A DNA stretch of 64,000 nucleotides from Staphylococcus taiwanensis (GCA_020544305.1 CP058667.1:1364001-1428000), one strand, 5' to 3'; positions 17,987 to 26,898 are shown, counted from the first letter of the stretch. The notes: generated by a model not told the origin, from the sequence alone. Made by a program: numbers and translations.

Positions 17987-18802
17987 TTAGTTATCTTCAT
18001 TTTTAGATAGCTCTACACTACGATTTACCGCAGCATTTAAACAATCTTTGAATATTCCTTCAATATCATGTTGATCTAATGCATTTAGACCAGCCTGAGT
18101 TGTACCGCCTTTAGAAGTAATATTCTTTCGTAGTTGTTCCATACTTAAATCAGAACGTTCTATCATTTTACTTGTTCCAATAATTAAATTTTTAATTGAT
18201 TCTTCTACTTGATTCTTTTCTAAACCTAGTTCTGTACCAGCTTTAACATATTGCTCAAATACATGGTATAAGAAAGCTGGACCGCTTCCTGTTATGGCAG
18301 TAACTTGATGTAAGTGATCCTCTTTAACCTCAATGACCGATCCAAATGCATTTATTAAATCGATGACCTCATCCTTGGATTTAGGGCCAAAGTTACCTGA
18401 AAAACTAATACCAGTTACAGAATGTCCTACTTGAGCATTTGTGTTTGGCATAATTCGAGCAATGGGATTAGTAACGCCTAGTTGCTCATGAATATAATGA
18501 ATTGTCAAACCTGCCATTAATGAAATAAAGCGATTATCATCAGTAATATAAGGTTGGATTCTTTCAGCTACTTTTTCAAAATCATAAGGCTTTGTTCCTA
18601 AAAATACATAATCTGCATCTTTTAATAATGCCTCGTCATCATAACTATATTTAACTCCAAGCTCCTCAGCAAATTTTTTTAAGGCTTCTTCATTTGATTT
18701 GTTTGTTAAATAAATATCGTCTGGATTTAACATTTTAGACTCTATAATACCCTTAAAAATGGCTTGAGCCATATTTCCTGCACCATAAAATACTATTTTC
18801 AT
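17987..18802 (-). CDS. proC: Pyrroline-5-carboxylate reductase
   Basis: A 271-residue enzyme that makes proline by NAD(P)H reduction of pyrroline-5-carboxylate. The nucleotide-binding GAGNMA is at residues 7-12. The C-terminal half has the signature TAITGSGPAFLYHVFE and the ITSKGGTTQAGL helix. The start ATGAAAATAG has AAAGGTGATG upstream; four further in-frame codons, three of them possible starts, overlap the ribosome binding site. The length equals that of staphylococcal ProC. The upstream region holds the 67-bp tandem repeat. Confidence 0.95.
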   Translation of the reverse strand: MKIVFYGAGNMAQAIFKGIIESKMLNPDDIYLTNKSNEEALKKFAEELGVKYSYDDEALLKDADYVFLGTKPYDFEKVAERIQPYITDDNRFISLMAGLTIHYIHEQLGVTNPIARIMPNTNAQVGHSVTGISFSGNFGPKSKDEVIDLINAFGSVIEVKEDHLHQVTAITGSGPAFLYHVFEQYVKAGTELGLEKNQVEESIKNLIIGTSKMIERSDLSMEQLRKNITSKGGTTQAGLNALDQHDIEGIFKDCLNAAVNRSVELSKNEDN

Positions 18803-18887
18803 CGACATCATCACCTTTGCACATCATTTTATACCACCATAGTAACATATAAGTGATGCTTATTTTTAAAATAAAAATTTAGCATCA

Positions 18888-18954
18888 CTATACACATGAG
18901 CTTTAGCTCAGGTGTTCCTCTGCATGAACGCATTTTTACAAAAAGTTAGTTCGA
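18888..18954 (+). repeat. 67-bp tandem repeat, copy 1
   Basis: Starts CTATACACATGAGC and ends AGTTAGTTCGA. It contains the small palindrome TGAGCTTTAGCTCA. It differs from the adjacent copy at about three positions, clustered in GAACGCAT and near the end. No function recognised. Confidence 0.92.
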
Positions 18955-19021
18955 CTATACACATGAGCTTTAGCTCAGGTGTTCCTCTGCATGAACTCTT
19001 TTTTACAAAAAGTTAGTCCGA
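18955..19021 (+). repeat. 67-bp tandem repeat, copy 2
   Basis: Directly abuts copy 1 with no spacer and reads GAACTCTT where copy 1 reads GAACGCAT. The near identity suggests recent duplication or selection on the sequence. Confidence 0.92.
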
Positions 19022-19122
19022 ATTTATAAGCTTAGCTAAACCTATAAAAACCGCTTATATTGCTTTAACAATAACACTGAATAAGTTAACATGAATACAA
19101 CGAGTTGAAAGGGGAACATATT

Positions 19123-19878
19123 ATGATTGGTAAGCATTATATAGTAACAGGTGGCACCAGTGGTCTGGGTCTAGAAATCGTTAAGCAATTACTGACCAGG
19201 GGCGCTTTAGTAACAATCATCGCACGAAACAATGCTAAATATGATGCAATTGATTTCGGTGACTATAAGCACAAAGTCACTATGATTCAATGCGATCTAT
19301 TAGATAAAGAAAGAATTATTGAGATTGCTAAATTAATAGAATGCCCGATACATGGTTTAATTTATAGTTCAGGGTTAGGTTATTTTAAATCAATTCGCCA
19401 ACATTCAAGTTCAGAAATGATTGAAACATATGAAGTTAATCTCATTAGTTTCAATTTAATTTTTCAATCTTTAAGACCATTACTTGCTAACCAAGCGTCG
19501 ATTGTTGCTATTTCTAGTCAAGCTGCATTCGTTACACAAGCAAACGCTTCTCATTATGGTGCATCTAAAGCGGCTTTGAACGCAGTATTAAATGCACTAA
19601 GAATCGAGGAACCTAATTATCATATTATGGCTGTTAACGCTGGCCCAATTCAAACCCCTTTTCATGAAAAAGCAGATCCAAGTTTAAACTATGCTAAAAA
19701 ATACGAGTCAATAATGATAAATCCTAAGCAATTTTCGAATGAAATTGTTAAAGGGATGATTAAACAAAAATCGGAAATAAATAAGCCACATTGGATGCAT
19801 AACATGCTAAAACTATATCAATTAGCACCTAGAACAATTGAAAAGTATTTTACACCATTATTTAGAAATAAAAGTTAA
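19123..19878 (+). CDS. Short-chain dehydrogenase/reductase
   Basis: A 251-residue classical SDR with a Rossmann fold. The cofactor motif TGGTSGLG is at 9-16, the catalytic serine is in ISSQAAF (about 121-122), and Tyr135 and Lys139 form YGASK. The substrate cannot be told from sequence; relatives are often annotated as benzil-type or general ketone reductases. The ATG follows AAAGGGG. It ends 21 bp before the DUF1413 gene, so the two are probably cotranscribed. Confidence 0.85.
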   Translation: MIGKHYIVTGGTSGLGLEIVKQLLTRGALVTIIARNNAKYDAIDFGDYKHKVTMIQCDLLDKERIIEIAKLIECPIHGLIYSSGLGYFKSIRQHSSSEMIETYEVNLISFNLIFQSLRPLLANQASIVAISSQAAFVTQANASHYGASKAALNAVLNALRIEEPNYHIMAVNAGPIQTPFHEKADPSLNYAKKYESIMINPKQFSNEIVKGMIKQKSEINKPHWMHNMLKLYQLAPRTIEKYFTPLFRNKS

Positions 19879-19899
19879 CCAACTAAAGGGGGAATAAAA

Positions 19900-20142
19900 A
19901 TGCTTTGTTGTGTAAATAAGGATGTAAAACAGGCAGTAGAAAATATTAACACTATTAAACCTTTAACTTTGTTTACAATCATTGATTTATTAGGTAGTGA
20001 ATATTTTAATGCTCTTGAAAAAACGGAACAAGAATTTATTCATTCTCGATTTCATGACGTAGTTATTAGGGGAGAAGTAATGAATGTTTCAATTGAGAGT
20101 TTGGATAAAAATCAGTTTCAACAATATAAAAGACTATATTAA
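19900..20142 (+). CDS. DUF1413-like small protein
   Basis: An 80-residue soluble protein starting MLCCVNKDVKQ, behind a good AAAGGGGG site. The central LTLFTIIDLLGSEYFNAL and the polar helix with EFIHSRFHDVV look like the DUF1413 family, whose function is unknown; some relatives resemble small single-domain DNA-binding proteins, but I see no clear helix-turn-helix. Two adjacent cysteines at positions 3-4 are notable. It lies just downstream of the SDR gene and before a strong terminator. Confidence 0.6.
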   Translation: MLCCVNKDVKQAVENINTIKPLTLFTIIDLLGSEYFNALEKTEQEFIHSRFHDVVIRGEVMNVSIESLDKNQFQQYKRLY

Positions 20143-20185
20143 TTAATTTCATTTTCAAAACTTAATGAGACCTTAAATATAATTA

Positions 20186-20241
20186 GACTAGAATTGAAGA
20201 AGTATACAGTTATACTTTCTCAATCCTAGTCATTTATTTTT
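20186..20241. terminator. Bidirectional terminator after the DUF1413 gene
   Basis: A stem of about 20 bp with two or three mismatches (GACTAGAATTGAAGAAGTAT with its near complement ending CCTAGTC) surrounds a small loop and is followed by ATTTATTTTT. Confidence 0.8.
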
Positions 20242-20300
20242 AAACCAAAAAGAATTTCAATCATATTGCATTATGATCACGTATTTATTTTATGATAACT

Positions 20301-21209
20301 TTATTTTAAATGCTGCGTATATTCAATATTCTTAACACGTTCACGTGCCGCTTTAACCTGATCTAAGCTTACATGTTTATGATAATTACTAACATTTTCT
20401 TCCAACTGTTGTACAGAACTAGCACCAACAATAATAGAACCTAGTGCATCGTGAGATTTTAAATATTCAAATGTAAGGGCACTTAAATTACTTTCAATTT
20501 CTTTAACTGATGCAACTGTTTCACCTAAATCATGATGGTTATAATCAAAAATACCATCACTAAACTTATGATCTAGAGCATCAACGCTATTTGAAGTTAA
20601 TAAACCTTTGAATACTGGTCCACGAGCCAATACTTTCACACTATGCGCATGGATATCATTTAATAAACTTTCAGGACGATTATCAATTAAATTAAATTGT
20701 GACATAATCGTTTCAATTTCACTATGTTTTAAGTAATAATCTATGACATTAGGGCGAATTGAAGAAATACCATAGGCTTTAATAATGCCTTCTTGTTTTA
20801 ATTCATTAAACGCACTAATTGTTTCATCTAATGGATCATCAATAGTACCTCCATGTAATTGATATAAATCTAGATGATCTAAACCAAGTCGTTTTAAAGA
20901 ACCTTTGACACTCACTTTAATATAATTTTTTGAAGGATCCCATGTAGTGCCACCATCATCGGTCGGGCGATTACCCACTTTCGTACCAATTACAATGTCA
21001 TCTCTATTTTGATATTTTTTTAACGCTTTACCAACAATCTCTTCATTTACCCCTCTATCATATATATCAGCTGTATCAAAATAAGTAATTCCATTTTCAA
21101 TCGCGCTTTCAATAATCGGTTCAGCTTCTTTATAATTAGTGCCTAAACTCATACAACCTAAACCTAACTCTGAAATTTCGATGCCACTCTTTAAAATATT
21201 CTTTTGCAT
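20301..21209 (-). CDS. Aldo/keto reductase
   Basis: A 302-residue NADPH-dependent aldo/keto reductase of the (beta/alpha)8 fold. The catalytic tetrad is complete: Asp45 and Tyr50 in YFDTADIYDRG, Lys77 in GTKVGNR, and His119 in DLYQLHG. It resembles the bacterial YhdN/IolS-type general stress reductases, but the natural substrate is unknown. The ATG behind GAAAGGAGATT is preferred to an in-frame start 12 codons upstream. It is transcribed away from the NudF-like gene. Confidence 0.88.
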   Translation of the reverse strand: MQKNILKSGIEISELGLGCMSLGTNYKEAEPIIESAIENGITYFDTADIYDRGVNEEIVGKALKKYQNRDDIVIGTKVGNRPTDDGGTTWDPSKNYIKVSVKGSLKRLGLDHLDLYQLHGGTIDDPLDETISAFNELKQEGIIKAYGISSIRPNVIDYYLKHSEIETIMSQFNLIDNRPESLLNDIHAHSVKVLARGPVFKGLLTSNSVDALDHKFSDGIFDYNHHDLGETVASVKEIESNLSALTFEYLKSHDALGSIIVGASSVQQLEENVSNYHKHVSLDQVKAARERVKNIEYTQHLK

Positions 21210-21290
21210 GTCCAATCTCCTTTCGATACACTTTAGGTAACGCATTCATCTTATCAATTTATACAAAGAATTAAAAGGGACGTGAATTTA

Positions 21291-21839
21291 ATGAAATTTG
21301 ATGAAAAAACTTTTGATAGAACGGTAATATACAATGGCAAAATTATAGACTTAGAAATACACGATGTTGAATTACCTGACGGTAATACTTCAAAACGTGA
21401 ACTAGTCTATCACAATGGTGCTGTAGCAGTGTGTGCAATTACGCCAAATAACGAGATTTTACTCGTCAAACAGTTTCGTAAGCCAGTGGAAAAACCGCTT
21501 CTTGAAATTCCTGCAGGTAAACTTGAAAAAGATGAAGAAAGGGAAGAAGCAGCTAAAAGAGAGTTAGAAGAAGAAACAGGTTATATTGCAAATGAATTAG
21601 AATTCATAACAAATATGTATGGTTCTCCAGGATTTTCAAATGAAAAATTAACAATTTACTTTGCTAATAATCTTAGCGAAGGGCAATTAAATCTTGATGA
21701 AGATGAATTTGTTGAATTACATAAAGTACCGGTTTCTGAAATAAAATCATTACTCGATAGTCAAGAAATCGAAGATGCTAAAACAATTATTGGTTTACAA
21801 TATGTGTTATTAAATTATAATCATTCTAATTTAGATTAG
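21291..21839 (+). CDS. nudF: ADP-ribose pyrophosphatase (NUDIX, NudF/YqkG type)
   Basis: A 182-residue NUDIX hydrolase. The NUDIX box begins GKLEKDEEREEAAKREL and ends EEETGY at about residues 76-98, giving the GX5EX7REUXEEXGU pattern. The upstream VKQFRKPVEKPLLEIPAG segment is typical of ADP-ribose pyrophosphatases, which split ADP-ribose into AMP and ribose 5-phosphate. The ATG used lies behind AAAAGGGACG; a GTG three codons earlier is less well placed. It precedes fur by about 100 bp. Confidence 0.88.
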   Translation: MKFDEKTFDRTVIYNGKIIDLEIHDVELPDGNTSKRELVYHNGAVAVCAITPNNEILLVKQFRKPVEKPLLEIPAGKLEKDEEREEAAKRELEEETGYIANELEFITNMYGSPGFSNEKLTIYFANNLSEGQLNLDEDEFVELHKVPVSEIKSLLDSQEIEDAKTIIGLQYVLLNYNHSNLD

Positions 21840-21906
21840 GTTTTAACTTGCGTTTTTCTAAAATTATTGGTAATTTAATAAATGAAATAATATCAAATTA
21901 AAATGA

Positions 21907-21921
21907 TTATAATTATTAATA
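21907..21921 (+). promoter_or_regulatory. Candidate Per box upstream of fur
   Basis: TTATAATTATTAATA matches the Per box consensus TTATAATNATTATAA at 13 of 15 positions. It lies immediately before the fur ribosome binding site. PerR control of fur is known in S. aureus, which supports the call. Confidence 0.5.
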
Positions 21922-21937
21922 GAGGAGTGTCGCTCCC

Positions 21938-22384
21938 ATGGAAGAACGATTAAATAGAGTAAAACAACAATTACAACAATCTTCATATAAACTAACACCA
22001 CAACGAGAAGCTACCGTTCGTGTTTTAATTGAAAATGAAAAAGATCATCTTAGTGCTGAAGATGTCTACTTAAAAGTTAAAGACAAAGCTCCTGAAATAG
22101 GCTTAGCTACCGTATATAGAACGCTAGAGCTTTTAGCAGAATTAAAAGTTGTCGATAAGATTAACTTTGGTGATGGTGTAGCACGCTTTGATTTAAGAAA
22201 AGAGGGCGCCAAACATTTCCATCATCATTTAGTATGTATGGAATGCGGTAAAGTTGATGAAATTCACGAAGATTTACTTCCACAAGTCGAAGAACGAGTT
22301 GAGTCTGAATATAATTTCAAAATTCTTGACCACAGACTTACATTTCATGGTGTATGTGCTGAATGCCAAGCTAAAGGAAAATAG
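21938..22384 (+). CDS. fur: Ferric uptake regulator Fur
   Basis: A 148-residue iron-dependent repressor. The winged helix N-terminal domain contains LTPQREATVRVL and the recognition region LATVYRTLELL. The C-terminal metal domain has the His cluster KHFHHHLVC (93-100) and two CxxC pairs, Cys100/Cys103 and Cys140/Cys143, which bind structural zinc. Fur, and not PerR or Zur, is my choice from the sequence pattern and its place beside xerD and the NUDIX gene. The ATG follows AGAGGAG. A terminator follows. Confidence 0.9.
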   Translation: MEERLNRVKQQLQQSSYKLTPQREATVRVLIENEKDHLSAEDVYLKVKDKAPEIGLATVYRTLELLAELKVVDKINFGDGVARFDLRKEGAKHFHHHLVCMECGKVDEIHEDLLPQVEERVESEYNFKILDHRLTFHGVCAECQAKGK

Positions 22385-22407
22385 AATTATTTTAACTAGA
22401 CTCAATT

Positions 22408-22448
22408 AAGGCTAAGGCAACTAAAACATTGTCTTGGTCTTATTTATT
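22408..22448 (+). terminator. Terminator of fur
   Basis: AAGGCTAAGGCAA pairs with TTGTCTTGGTCTT over 13 positions, three of them G-U, followed by ATTTATT. Confidence 0.65.
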
Positions 22449-22492
22449 AATAATACATATTGTAAATTATCCATACAAATTGAGGTGTTGAA

Positions 22493-23380
22493 ATGGATAC
22501 AATTATTGAAGAATACTTAAAATTCATTCAAATTGAGAAAGGTCTAAGTGAAAATACCATCGGTGCTTACAGACGTGATTTAAAAAAATATCAAACCTAT
22601 ATGAATGAACAAAAAATTGCGCACATAGATTTTATAGATCGACAAACCATTCAAGAGTGTCTCGGCCATCTCATTGATGAGGGTGCTTCATCAAAATCAG
22701 TAGCACGTTTTATATCAACGATTCGCAGTTTTCATCAATTTGCACTGCGTGAAAAGTATGCTGCTAAAGACCCAACTGTGTTAATTGAAACACCCAAATA
22801 TGAAAAAAAATTACCTGATGTGTTAGAAGTAGATGAAGTACTTCAATTATTAGAAACACCTGATTTAAATAAAAATAATGGCTATCGAGATCGTACAATT
22901 CTTGAATTATTATATGCTACAGGTATGCGAGTTTCAGAATTAATTCAAATTGAAATCGATGATATTAATCTTATTATGGGTTTCGTAAAGGTATTTGGTA
23001 AAGGGAACAAAGAAAGAATTATTCCATTAGGAGATACAGTCATTGAATACTTGGATACCTATATCAATACTGTTCGTCCGCAACTATTAAAGAAAACAAT
23101 AACAAATGTTCTTTTTCTAAATATGCACGGTAAAGCCTTAACAAGACAAGGTATTTGGAAAATGATTAAACAATATGGATTAAAAGCAAACATTACGAAG
23201 ACACTGACGCCACACACATTAAGACATTCTTTTGCTACACATCTTCTTGAAAATGGTGCTGATTTACGTGCAGTACAAGAAATGTTAGGTCATTCAGATA
23301 TTTCGACGACGCAATTATATACACATGTTTCTAAAACTCAAATTAGACAAATGTATAATCAATTCCATCCTAGAGCATAA
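22493..23380 (+). CDS. xerD: Tyrosine recombinase XerD
   Basis: A 295-residue site-specific recombinase that, with XerC, resolves chromosome dimers at dif. The N-terminal SAM-like core-binding domain is followed by the catalytic domain with Arg146 (GMRVSEL), Lys170 (VFGKGNKER), His241 and Arg244 (HTLRHSFATH), His267 (MLGHSDI) and the nucleophile Tyr276 (TTQLYTHVS). All catalytic residues are present. The location beside fur and scpAB, away from any mobile element, favours the housekeeping XerD over an integrase. Confidence 0.96.
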   Translation: MDTIIEEYLKFIQIEKGLSENTIGAYRRDLKKYQTYMNEQKIAHIDFIDRQTIQECLGHLIDEGASSKSVARFISTIRSFHQFALREKYAAKDPTVLIETPKYEKKLPDVLEVDEVLQLLETPDLNKNNGYRDRTILELLYATGMRVSELIQIEIDDINLIMGFVKVFGKGNKERIIPLGDTVIEYLDTYINTVRPQLLKKTITNVLFLNMHGKALTRQGIWKMIKQYGLKANITKTLTPHTLRHSFATHLLENGADLRAVQEMLGHSDISTTQLYTHVSKTQIRQMYNQFHPRA

Positions 23381-23385
23381 AAAAT

Positions 23386-23436
23386 AAAAGTAGTGGTAAG
23401 GATTTAGTTTATCAACTTATCCTTACCACTACTTTT
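23386..23436. terminator. Bidirectional terminator between xerD and the DUF309 gene
   Basis: An 18-bp perfect stem (AAAAGTAGTGGTAAGGAT and its complement) with a 15-nt loop and T-runs on both sides. The stop codon of the reverse-strand DUF309 gene lies within its right arm. Confidence 0.92.
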
Positions 23437-23929
23437 TATGTTTTTTTATCAAAGCTTGTTGTCTGGCATTGATTACATCGCTTCTATCTCTTAATTTATG
23501 GTGATGAACAATATAGCTATCTGAAATTGATAATTCATTGAATGTATAATCTGGATAAATGTAATAAATTTTATTAAACATTTCTTCAGTCATTGGTAAT
23601 TGTATAGGTACAAAGTTCTTTTTATGATATACATTTTTAATTTGCTGTTTTATCTGTTTCACAAAAGCTTCTTCATTAAGGCCTAGTAATACTTTATCTC
23701 TAGCATTAAGGAAAGTAGTCAATGATTTTTTAAAACTTTTCAAAGCACCTTTATAATTATGCCGTCTATAGTGATACATTGCTGTGGAAAATAAAATTAA
23801 ACTTACAATGCCGTCATTTTTTGAATAATTAGGATTCATCTTCCAAGCTTCTTCTAATATATCATGGCAAAGAAAGTAGTGTTGATATTTATGAAAATGA
23901 TAATAAAAATCTAACAAAGCCTCTTCCAA
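23429..23929 (-). CDS. DUF309 domain protein (YpuF-like)
   Basis: A 166-residue cytosolic protein that begins with a TTG behind AAGGATGAG. The N-terminal YHFHKYQHYFLCHDILEEAWK is the hallmark of DUF309, a small all-helical family with conserved His, Glu and Trp residues and no established activity. The C-terminal part is specific to the staphylococcal version. The gene is divergent from scpA, as ypuF is near scpAB in bacilli. Its TAG stop lies inside the shared terminator stem. Confidence 0.8.
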   Translation of the reverse strand: MEEALLDFYYHFHKYQHYFLCHDILEEAWKMNPNYSKNDGIVSLILFSTAMYHYRRHNYKGALKSFKKSLTTFLNARDKVLLGLNEEAFVKQIKQQIKNVYHKKNFVPIQLPMTEEMFNKIYYIYPDYTFNELSISDSYIVHHHKLRDRSDVINARQQALIKKHKK

Positions 23930-24023
23930 TTCATCTCATCCTTAATTTAAATGTTTATGTCATTCATGCTATAATATTTTAGTAAAATATGCACGATATA
24001 GATTTAGTATGAGGAAGATAAAT

Positions 24024-24755
24024 ATGTATGAAGTGAAATTAGACGCCTTCAATGGCCCATTAGATTTGTTACTCCATTTAATCCAAAAATATGAAATTGA
24101 TATTTATGATATACCCATGAAGTCTTTAACTGAGCAATATATGCAATATGTTCATGCGATGAAGCAACTAGAAATAAATTTAGCAAGTGAATACTTAGTT
24201 ATGGCTTCAGAATTGCTCATGATAAAAAGTAAATTACTATTGCCTCAGCATGATATAGAAAATGAATTAGAAGAAGATCCAAGAGAAGAATTGGTAGGGC
24301 GATTAATCGAGTATCAAAATTATAAAGAATATACTGAACTACTTAACGATATGAAGAAAGAGCGCGAGCATTATTTCACCAAACATCCAACGGATTTATC
24401 TCACCTTGAAAAAGATATCACTTGGGATGAAAATCAAACCATTGATTTGACCGAACTAATTGTAGCTTATCAAAGAGTAAAAAACAGAGTAGCACTTAAT
24501 ACTCCAAAGTCAGTCCAAATTACTAAAGAAACGTTTACAATTCAGCAAGCTACAGAAAAAGTGTCTTCTCAATTAAAACACTGCGCTTCATTCAATTTCT
24601 TTAGTTTGTTTACGTTTCATGAACCAATTGAACAAGTGGTCACACACTTCCTTGCGATACTTGAAATGTCAAAATCTGGTCTCATAAACATAGAACAAGC
24701 AAAAAGTTTCGATGATATCAACATCATTAGGGGAGTGAATTTTAATATTGGATAA
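24024..24755 (+). CDS. scpA: Segregation and condensation protein A
   Basis: A 243-residue kleisin that links the two SMC heads in the chromosome condensation complex. The N-terminal [21 protein letters not shown] is the family signature, and the C-terminal winged helix ends with [16 protein letters not shown] start at the ATG behind GAGGAAGATAA; an ATG five codons upstream overlaps that site. The length matches S. aureus ScpA. Its stop overlaps the scpB start by 8 bp. Confidence 0.96.
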   Translation: MYEVKLDAFNGPLDLLLHLIQKYEIDIYDIPMKSLTEQYMQYVHAMKQLEINLASEYLVMASELLMIKSKLLLPQHDIENELEEDPREELVGRLIEYQNYKEYTELLNDMKKEREHYFTKHPTDLSHLEKDITWDENQTIDLTELIVAYQRVKNRVALNTPKSVQITKETFTIQQATEKVSSQLKHCASFNFFSLFTFHEPIEQVVTHFLAILEMSKSGLINIEQAKSFDDINIIRGVNFNIG

Positions 24756-25287
24756 TATAGGAATTCTTGAAGCATTATTATATACAGCAGGAGATGAAGG
24801 ACTTGATGAGAAGCAATTAATTGAAATTTTAGATGTTAATAAGGAAACAATGAACGAATTAGTTGCATCATATCAATCACCTGGTCTAATGATCCAGAAA
24901 TTTGGAACAACATATATTTTAACTTCTAAAAAAGAAGCTACATCATATATAGAACAACTAATTGAACAAAAATCAAATATGAAACTTTCGCAAGCTGCAA
25001 TGGAAACTTTGTCAATTATTGCCTATAATCAACCTTTAACTCGTAGTGATATTGAAATGATAAGAGGTATAAACTCTGATGGTGCGGTAAGAACGTTAAT
25101 TGCACGAGGATTAATCGAAGCGAAAGATGTAGAAACTTCTCGTAGCCATCTTTTGCAAACAACAAATTTATTTTTAAATGTATTTGGAATAGAAAAATTA
25201 GAAGATTTACCTACAACTGAAGAAGATGAAGAAGAAATGGAAGACTTCTTTAGTAATTTAGTAAATCAAAAAGGAGACTCAAAATGA
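24748..25287 (+). CDS. scpB: Segregation and condensation protein B
   Basis: A 179-residue dimeric partner of ScpA with two winged-helix domains. The segment [19 protein letters not shown] followed by [10 protein letters not shown] is the conserved core. A TTG start, nine bases behind GGGGAG, overlaps the end of scpA, so the two are translationally coupled. The C-terminal tail is acidic ([10 protein letters not shown]). It overlaps rluB by 4 bp, making a tight three-gene operon. Confidence 0.95.
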   Translation: MDNIGILEALLYTAGDEGLDEKQLIEILDVNKETMNELVASYQSPGLMIQKFGTTYILTSKKEATSYIEQLIEQKSNMKLSQAAMETLSIIAYNQPLTRSDIEMIRGINSDGAVRTLIARGLIEAKDVETSRSHLLQTTNLFLNVFGIEKLEDLPTTEEDEEEMEDFFSNLVNQKGDSK

Positions 25288-26021
25288 GTAAAGAATTAGA
25301 AAGACTTCAAAAGCGCATCGCTAATAGTGGTTACACTTCACGAAGAAAAGCAGAAACGCTAATTTCAGAAGGTAAAGTTAAAGTCAACGGCGATATTGTA
25401 ACTGAATTAGGAACGAAGGTTAAAGCTTCCGATACAGTTGAAGTTGAAGGCATTAAAATCGAACAAGAAGATAAAATGTATATTTTATTTTATAAACCTA
25501 CTCAAGTCATTACGAGTGTATCAGATGATAGAGGGCGCACAGTTGTGACTGATTATTTTGATGATTTAGAAACGCGTATTTACCCAGTGGGACGTTTAGA
25601 CTACGATACTTCAGGTTTATTATTACTTACAAATGATGGTGAATTCACTAATTTGATGACGCATCCTAGATATCATATTCAAAAAAAATATATAGCTAAG
25701 TTAAAAGGCTACTTAATGCGTGAAGAAGTTAGATCATTAGAAAAAGGAATTCAATTAGAAGATGGTTTCACTCAACCAGCTGAAGTTAAGGTTAAAAAAC
25801 AAGATAAAGAAAAAAATACGACTCTTGTTGAAATAACAATTAGTGAAGGTAGAAATAGACAAGTTAGACGTATGTTTGAGCATTTTGGTCATAAAGTGGA
25901 CAAGCTTACACGCATTCAATTTGGAAATCTTGATTTAAAAGGTTTGAATGCTGGTGAAGGTAGAGTATTGACTCCACATGAAGTAAAAGTTTTACGACAT
26001 ATGGCTGAGAATGGAAAATAA
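25284..26021 (+). CDS. rluB: Pseudouridine synthase RluB
   Basis: A 245-residue 23S rRNA pseudouridine synthase. An N-terminal S4 RNA-binding domain (about 3-60, with [10 protein letters not shown]) precedes the catalytic domain, whose Asp106 lies in [19 protein letters not shown]. The later [19 protein letters not shown] is also family-specific. RluB modifies helix 89 near position 2605 (E. coli numbering). The ATG overlaps the scpB stop as ATGA and has an AAAGGAG site. A terminator follows, separating this operon from srrAB. Confidence 0.93.
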   Translation: MSKELERLQKRIANSGYTSRRKAETLISEGKVKVNGDIVTELGTKVKASDTVEVEGIKIEQEDKMYILFYKPTQVITSVSDDRGRTVVTDYFDDLETRIYPVGRLDYDTSGLLLLTNDGEFTNLMTHPRYHIQKKYIAKLKGYLMREEVRSLEKGIQLEDGFTQPAEVKVKKQDKEKNTTLVEITISEGRNRQVRRMFEHFGHKVDKLTRIQFGNLDLKGLNAGEGRVLTPHEVKVLRHMAENGK

Positions 26022-26037
26022 TATACACTTATAATTC

Positions 26038-26085
26038 AATAGCAGGTGAAATTAATTTAACAAAATTTCACTTGCTATTTTTTTC
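26038..26085 (+). terminator. Terminator of the scpA-scpB-rluB operon
   Basis: AATAGCAGGTGAAAT pairs with ATTTCACTTGCTATT (one G-U) around a loop of about 12 nt, followed by seven or more T. Confidence 0.88.
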
Positions 26086-26125
26086 ACAAAGATAGTTAAT
26101 ATCTAAAGCTTTCAAGTACGCTATA

Positions 26126-26134
26126 TGCTATAAT
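26126..26134 (+). promoter_or_regulatory. Extended -10 promoter of srrAB
   Basis: TGCTATAAT is a consensus extended -10 element (TG, one base, TATAAT) about 40 bp upstream of the srrA ATG. The -35 region is weak. Confidence 0.6.
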
Positions 26135-26172
26135 AAGTGAAGTAATGAGCATGTATAGGAGGTAAAAACAAT

Positions 26173-26898
26173 ATGACAAACGAAATATTAATTGTAGACG
26201 ATGAAGATAGAATACGAAGATTACTCAAACTCTATTTAGAAAGAGAATCGTTTACGATTCAAGAAGCAAGTGATGGTAAAGAAGCTTATGAGCTTGCGCT
26301 TGAAAATGACTATGCGTGCATACTTTTAGACTTAATGCTACCAGAGATGGATGGTATTGAAATAGCATCTAAGTTACGTGAGCATAAAGATACTCCAATT
26401 ATTATGTTAACTGCTAAAGGAGAAGAGACAAATAGGGTAGAAGGTTTCGAGTCTGGTGCCGATGATTATATAGTTAAACCTTTCTCGCCTAGAGAAGTAG
26501 TCTTAAGAGTTAAGGCTTTATTACGTAGAACTCAGTCTTCAAAACCAGAACAAAGCGAACCTCATGCAAGAGATGTGATTGAATTTAACCATTTAATTAT
26601 TGATAATGACGCACATCGCGTTTTAGCTGATAACCAACAAGTTAATTTAACACCTAAAGAATATGAATTATTGATATATTTAGCAAAAACACCTAATAAA
26701 GTATTTGATCGTGAACAACTATTAAAAGAAGTATGGCATTATGAATTTTATGGTGATTTAAGAACTGTAGACACTCATGTTAAACGTTTAAGAGAAAAAT
26801 TAAATCGCGTTTCTGCAGATGCTGCACACATGATTCAAACTGTTTGGGGCGTTGGTTATAAATTTGAGGTAAAATCAAGTGACGAACCGACTAAATAG
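26173..26898 (+). CDS. srrA: Response regulator SrrA
   Basis: A 241-residue OmpR/PhoB-type regulator. The receiver domain has Asp9/Asp10, the phosphoacceptor Asp53 in LLDLMLPEMDG, Thr80 and Lys102. The C-terminal winged helix includes LTPKEYELLIYLAKT and the recognition region DLRTVDTHVKRLREKL. SrrA is the staphylococcal counterpart of ResD and controls respiration, haem, nitrosative stress and anaerobic genes. Identification as SrrA follows from its place after rluB and the linked srrB. The ATG follows AGGAGGTAAA. It overlaps srrB by 20 bp. Confidence 0.95.
   Translation: MTNEILIVDDEDRIRRLLKLYLERESFTIQEASDGKEAYELALENDYACILLDLMLPEMDGIEIASKLREHKDTPIIMLTAKGEETNRVEGFESGADDYIVKPFSPREVVLRVKALLRRTQSSKPEQSEPHARDVIEFNHLIIDNDAHRVLADNQQVNLTPKEYELLIYLAKTPNKVFDREQLLKEVWHYEFYGDLRTVDTHVKRLREKLNRVSADAAHMIQTVWGVGYKFEVKSSDEPTK

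Larger units (their letters stand above)
18803..19122. other. Divergent intergenic region rich in inverted and direct repeats
   Basis: These 320 bp between the divergent proC and SDR genes hold no credible reading frame. They contain a perfect 9-bp inverted repeat (AGTGATGCT with AGCATCACT, 18852-18889), two tandem copies of a 67-bp unit, and a 7-bp inverted repeat (TATAAGC with GCTTATA, 19025-19059). Promoters for both genes must lie here but were not recognised with confidence. Confidence 0.7.
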
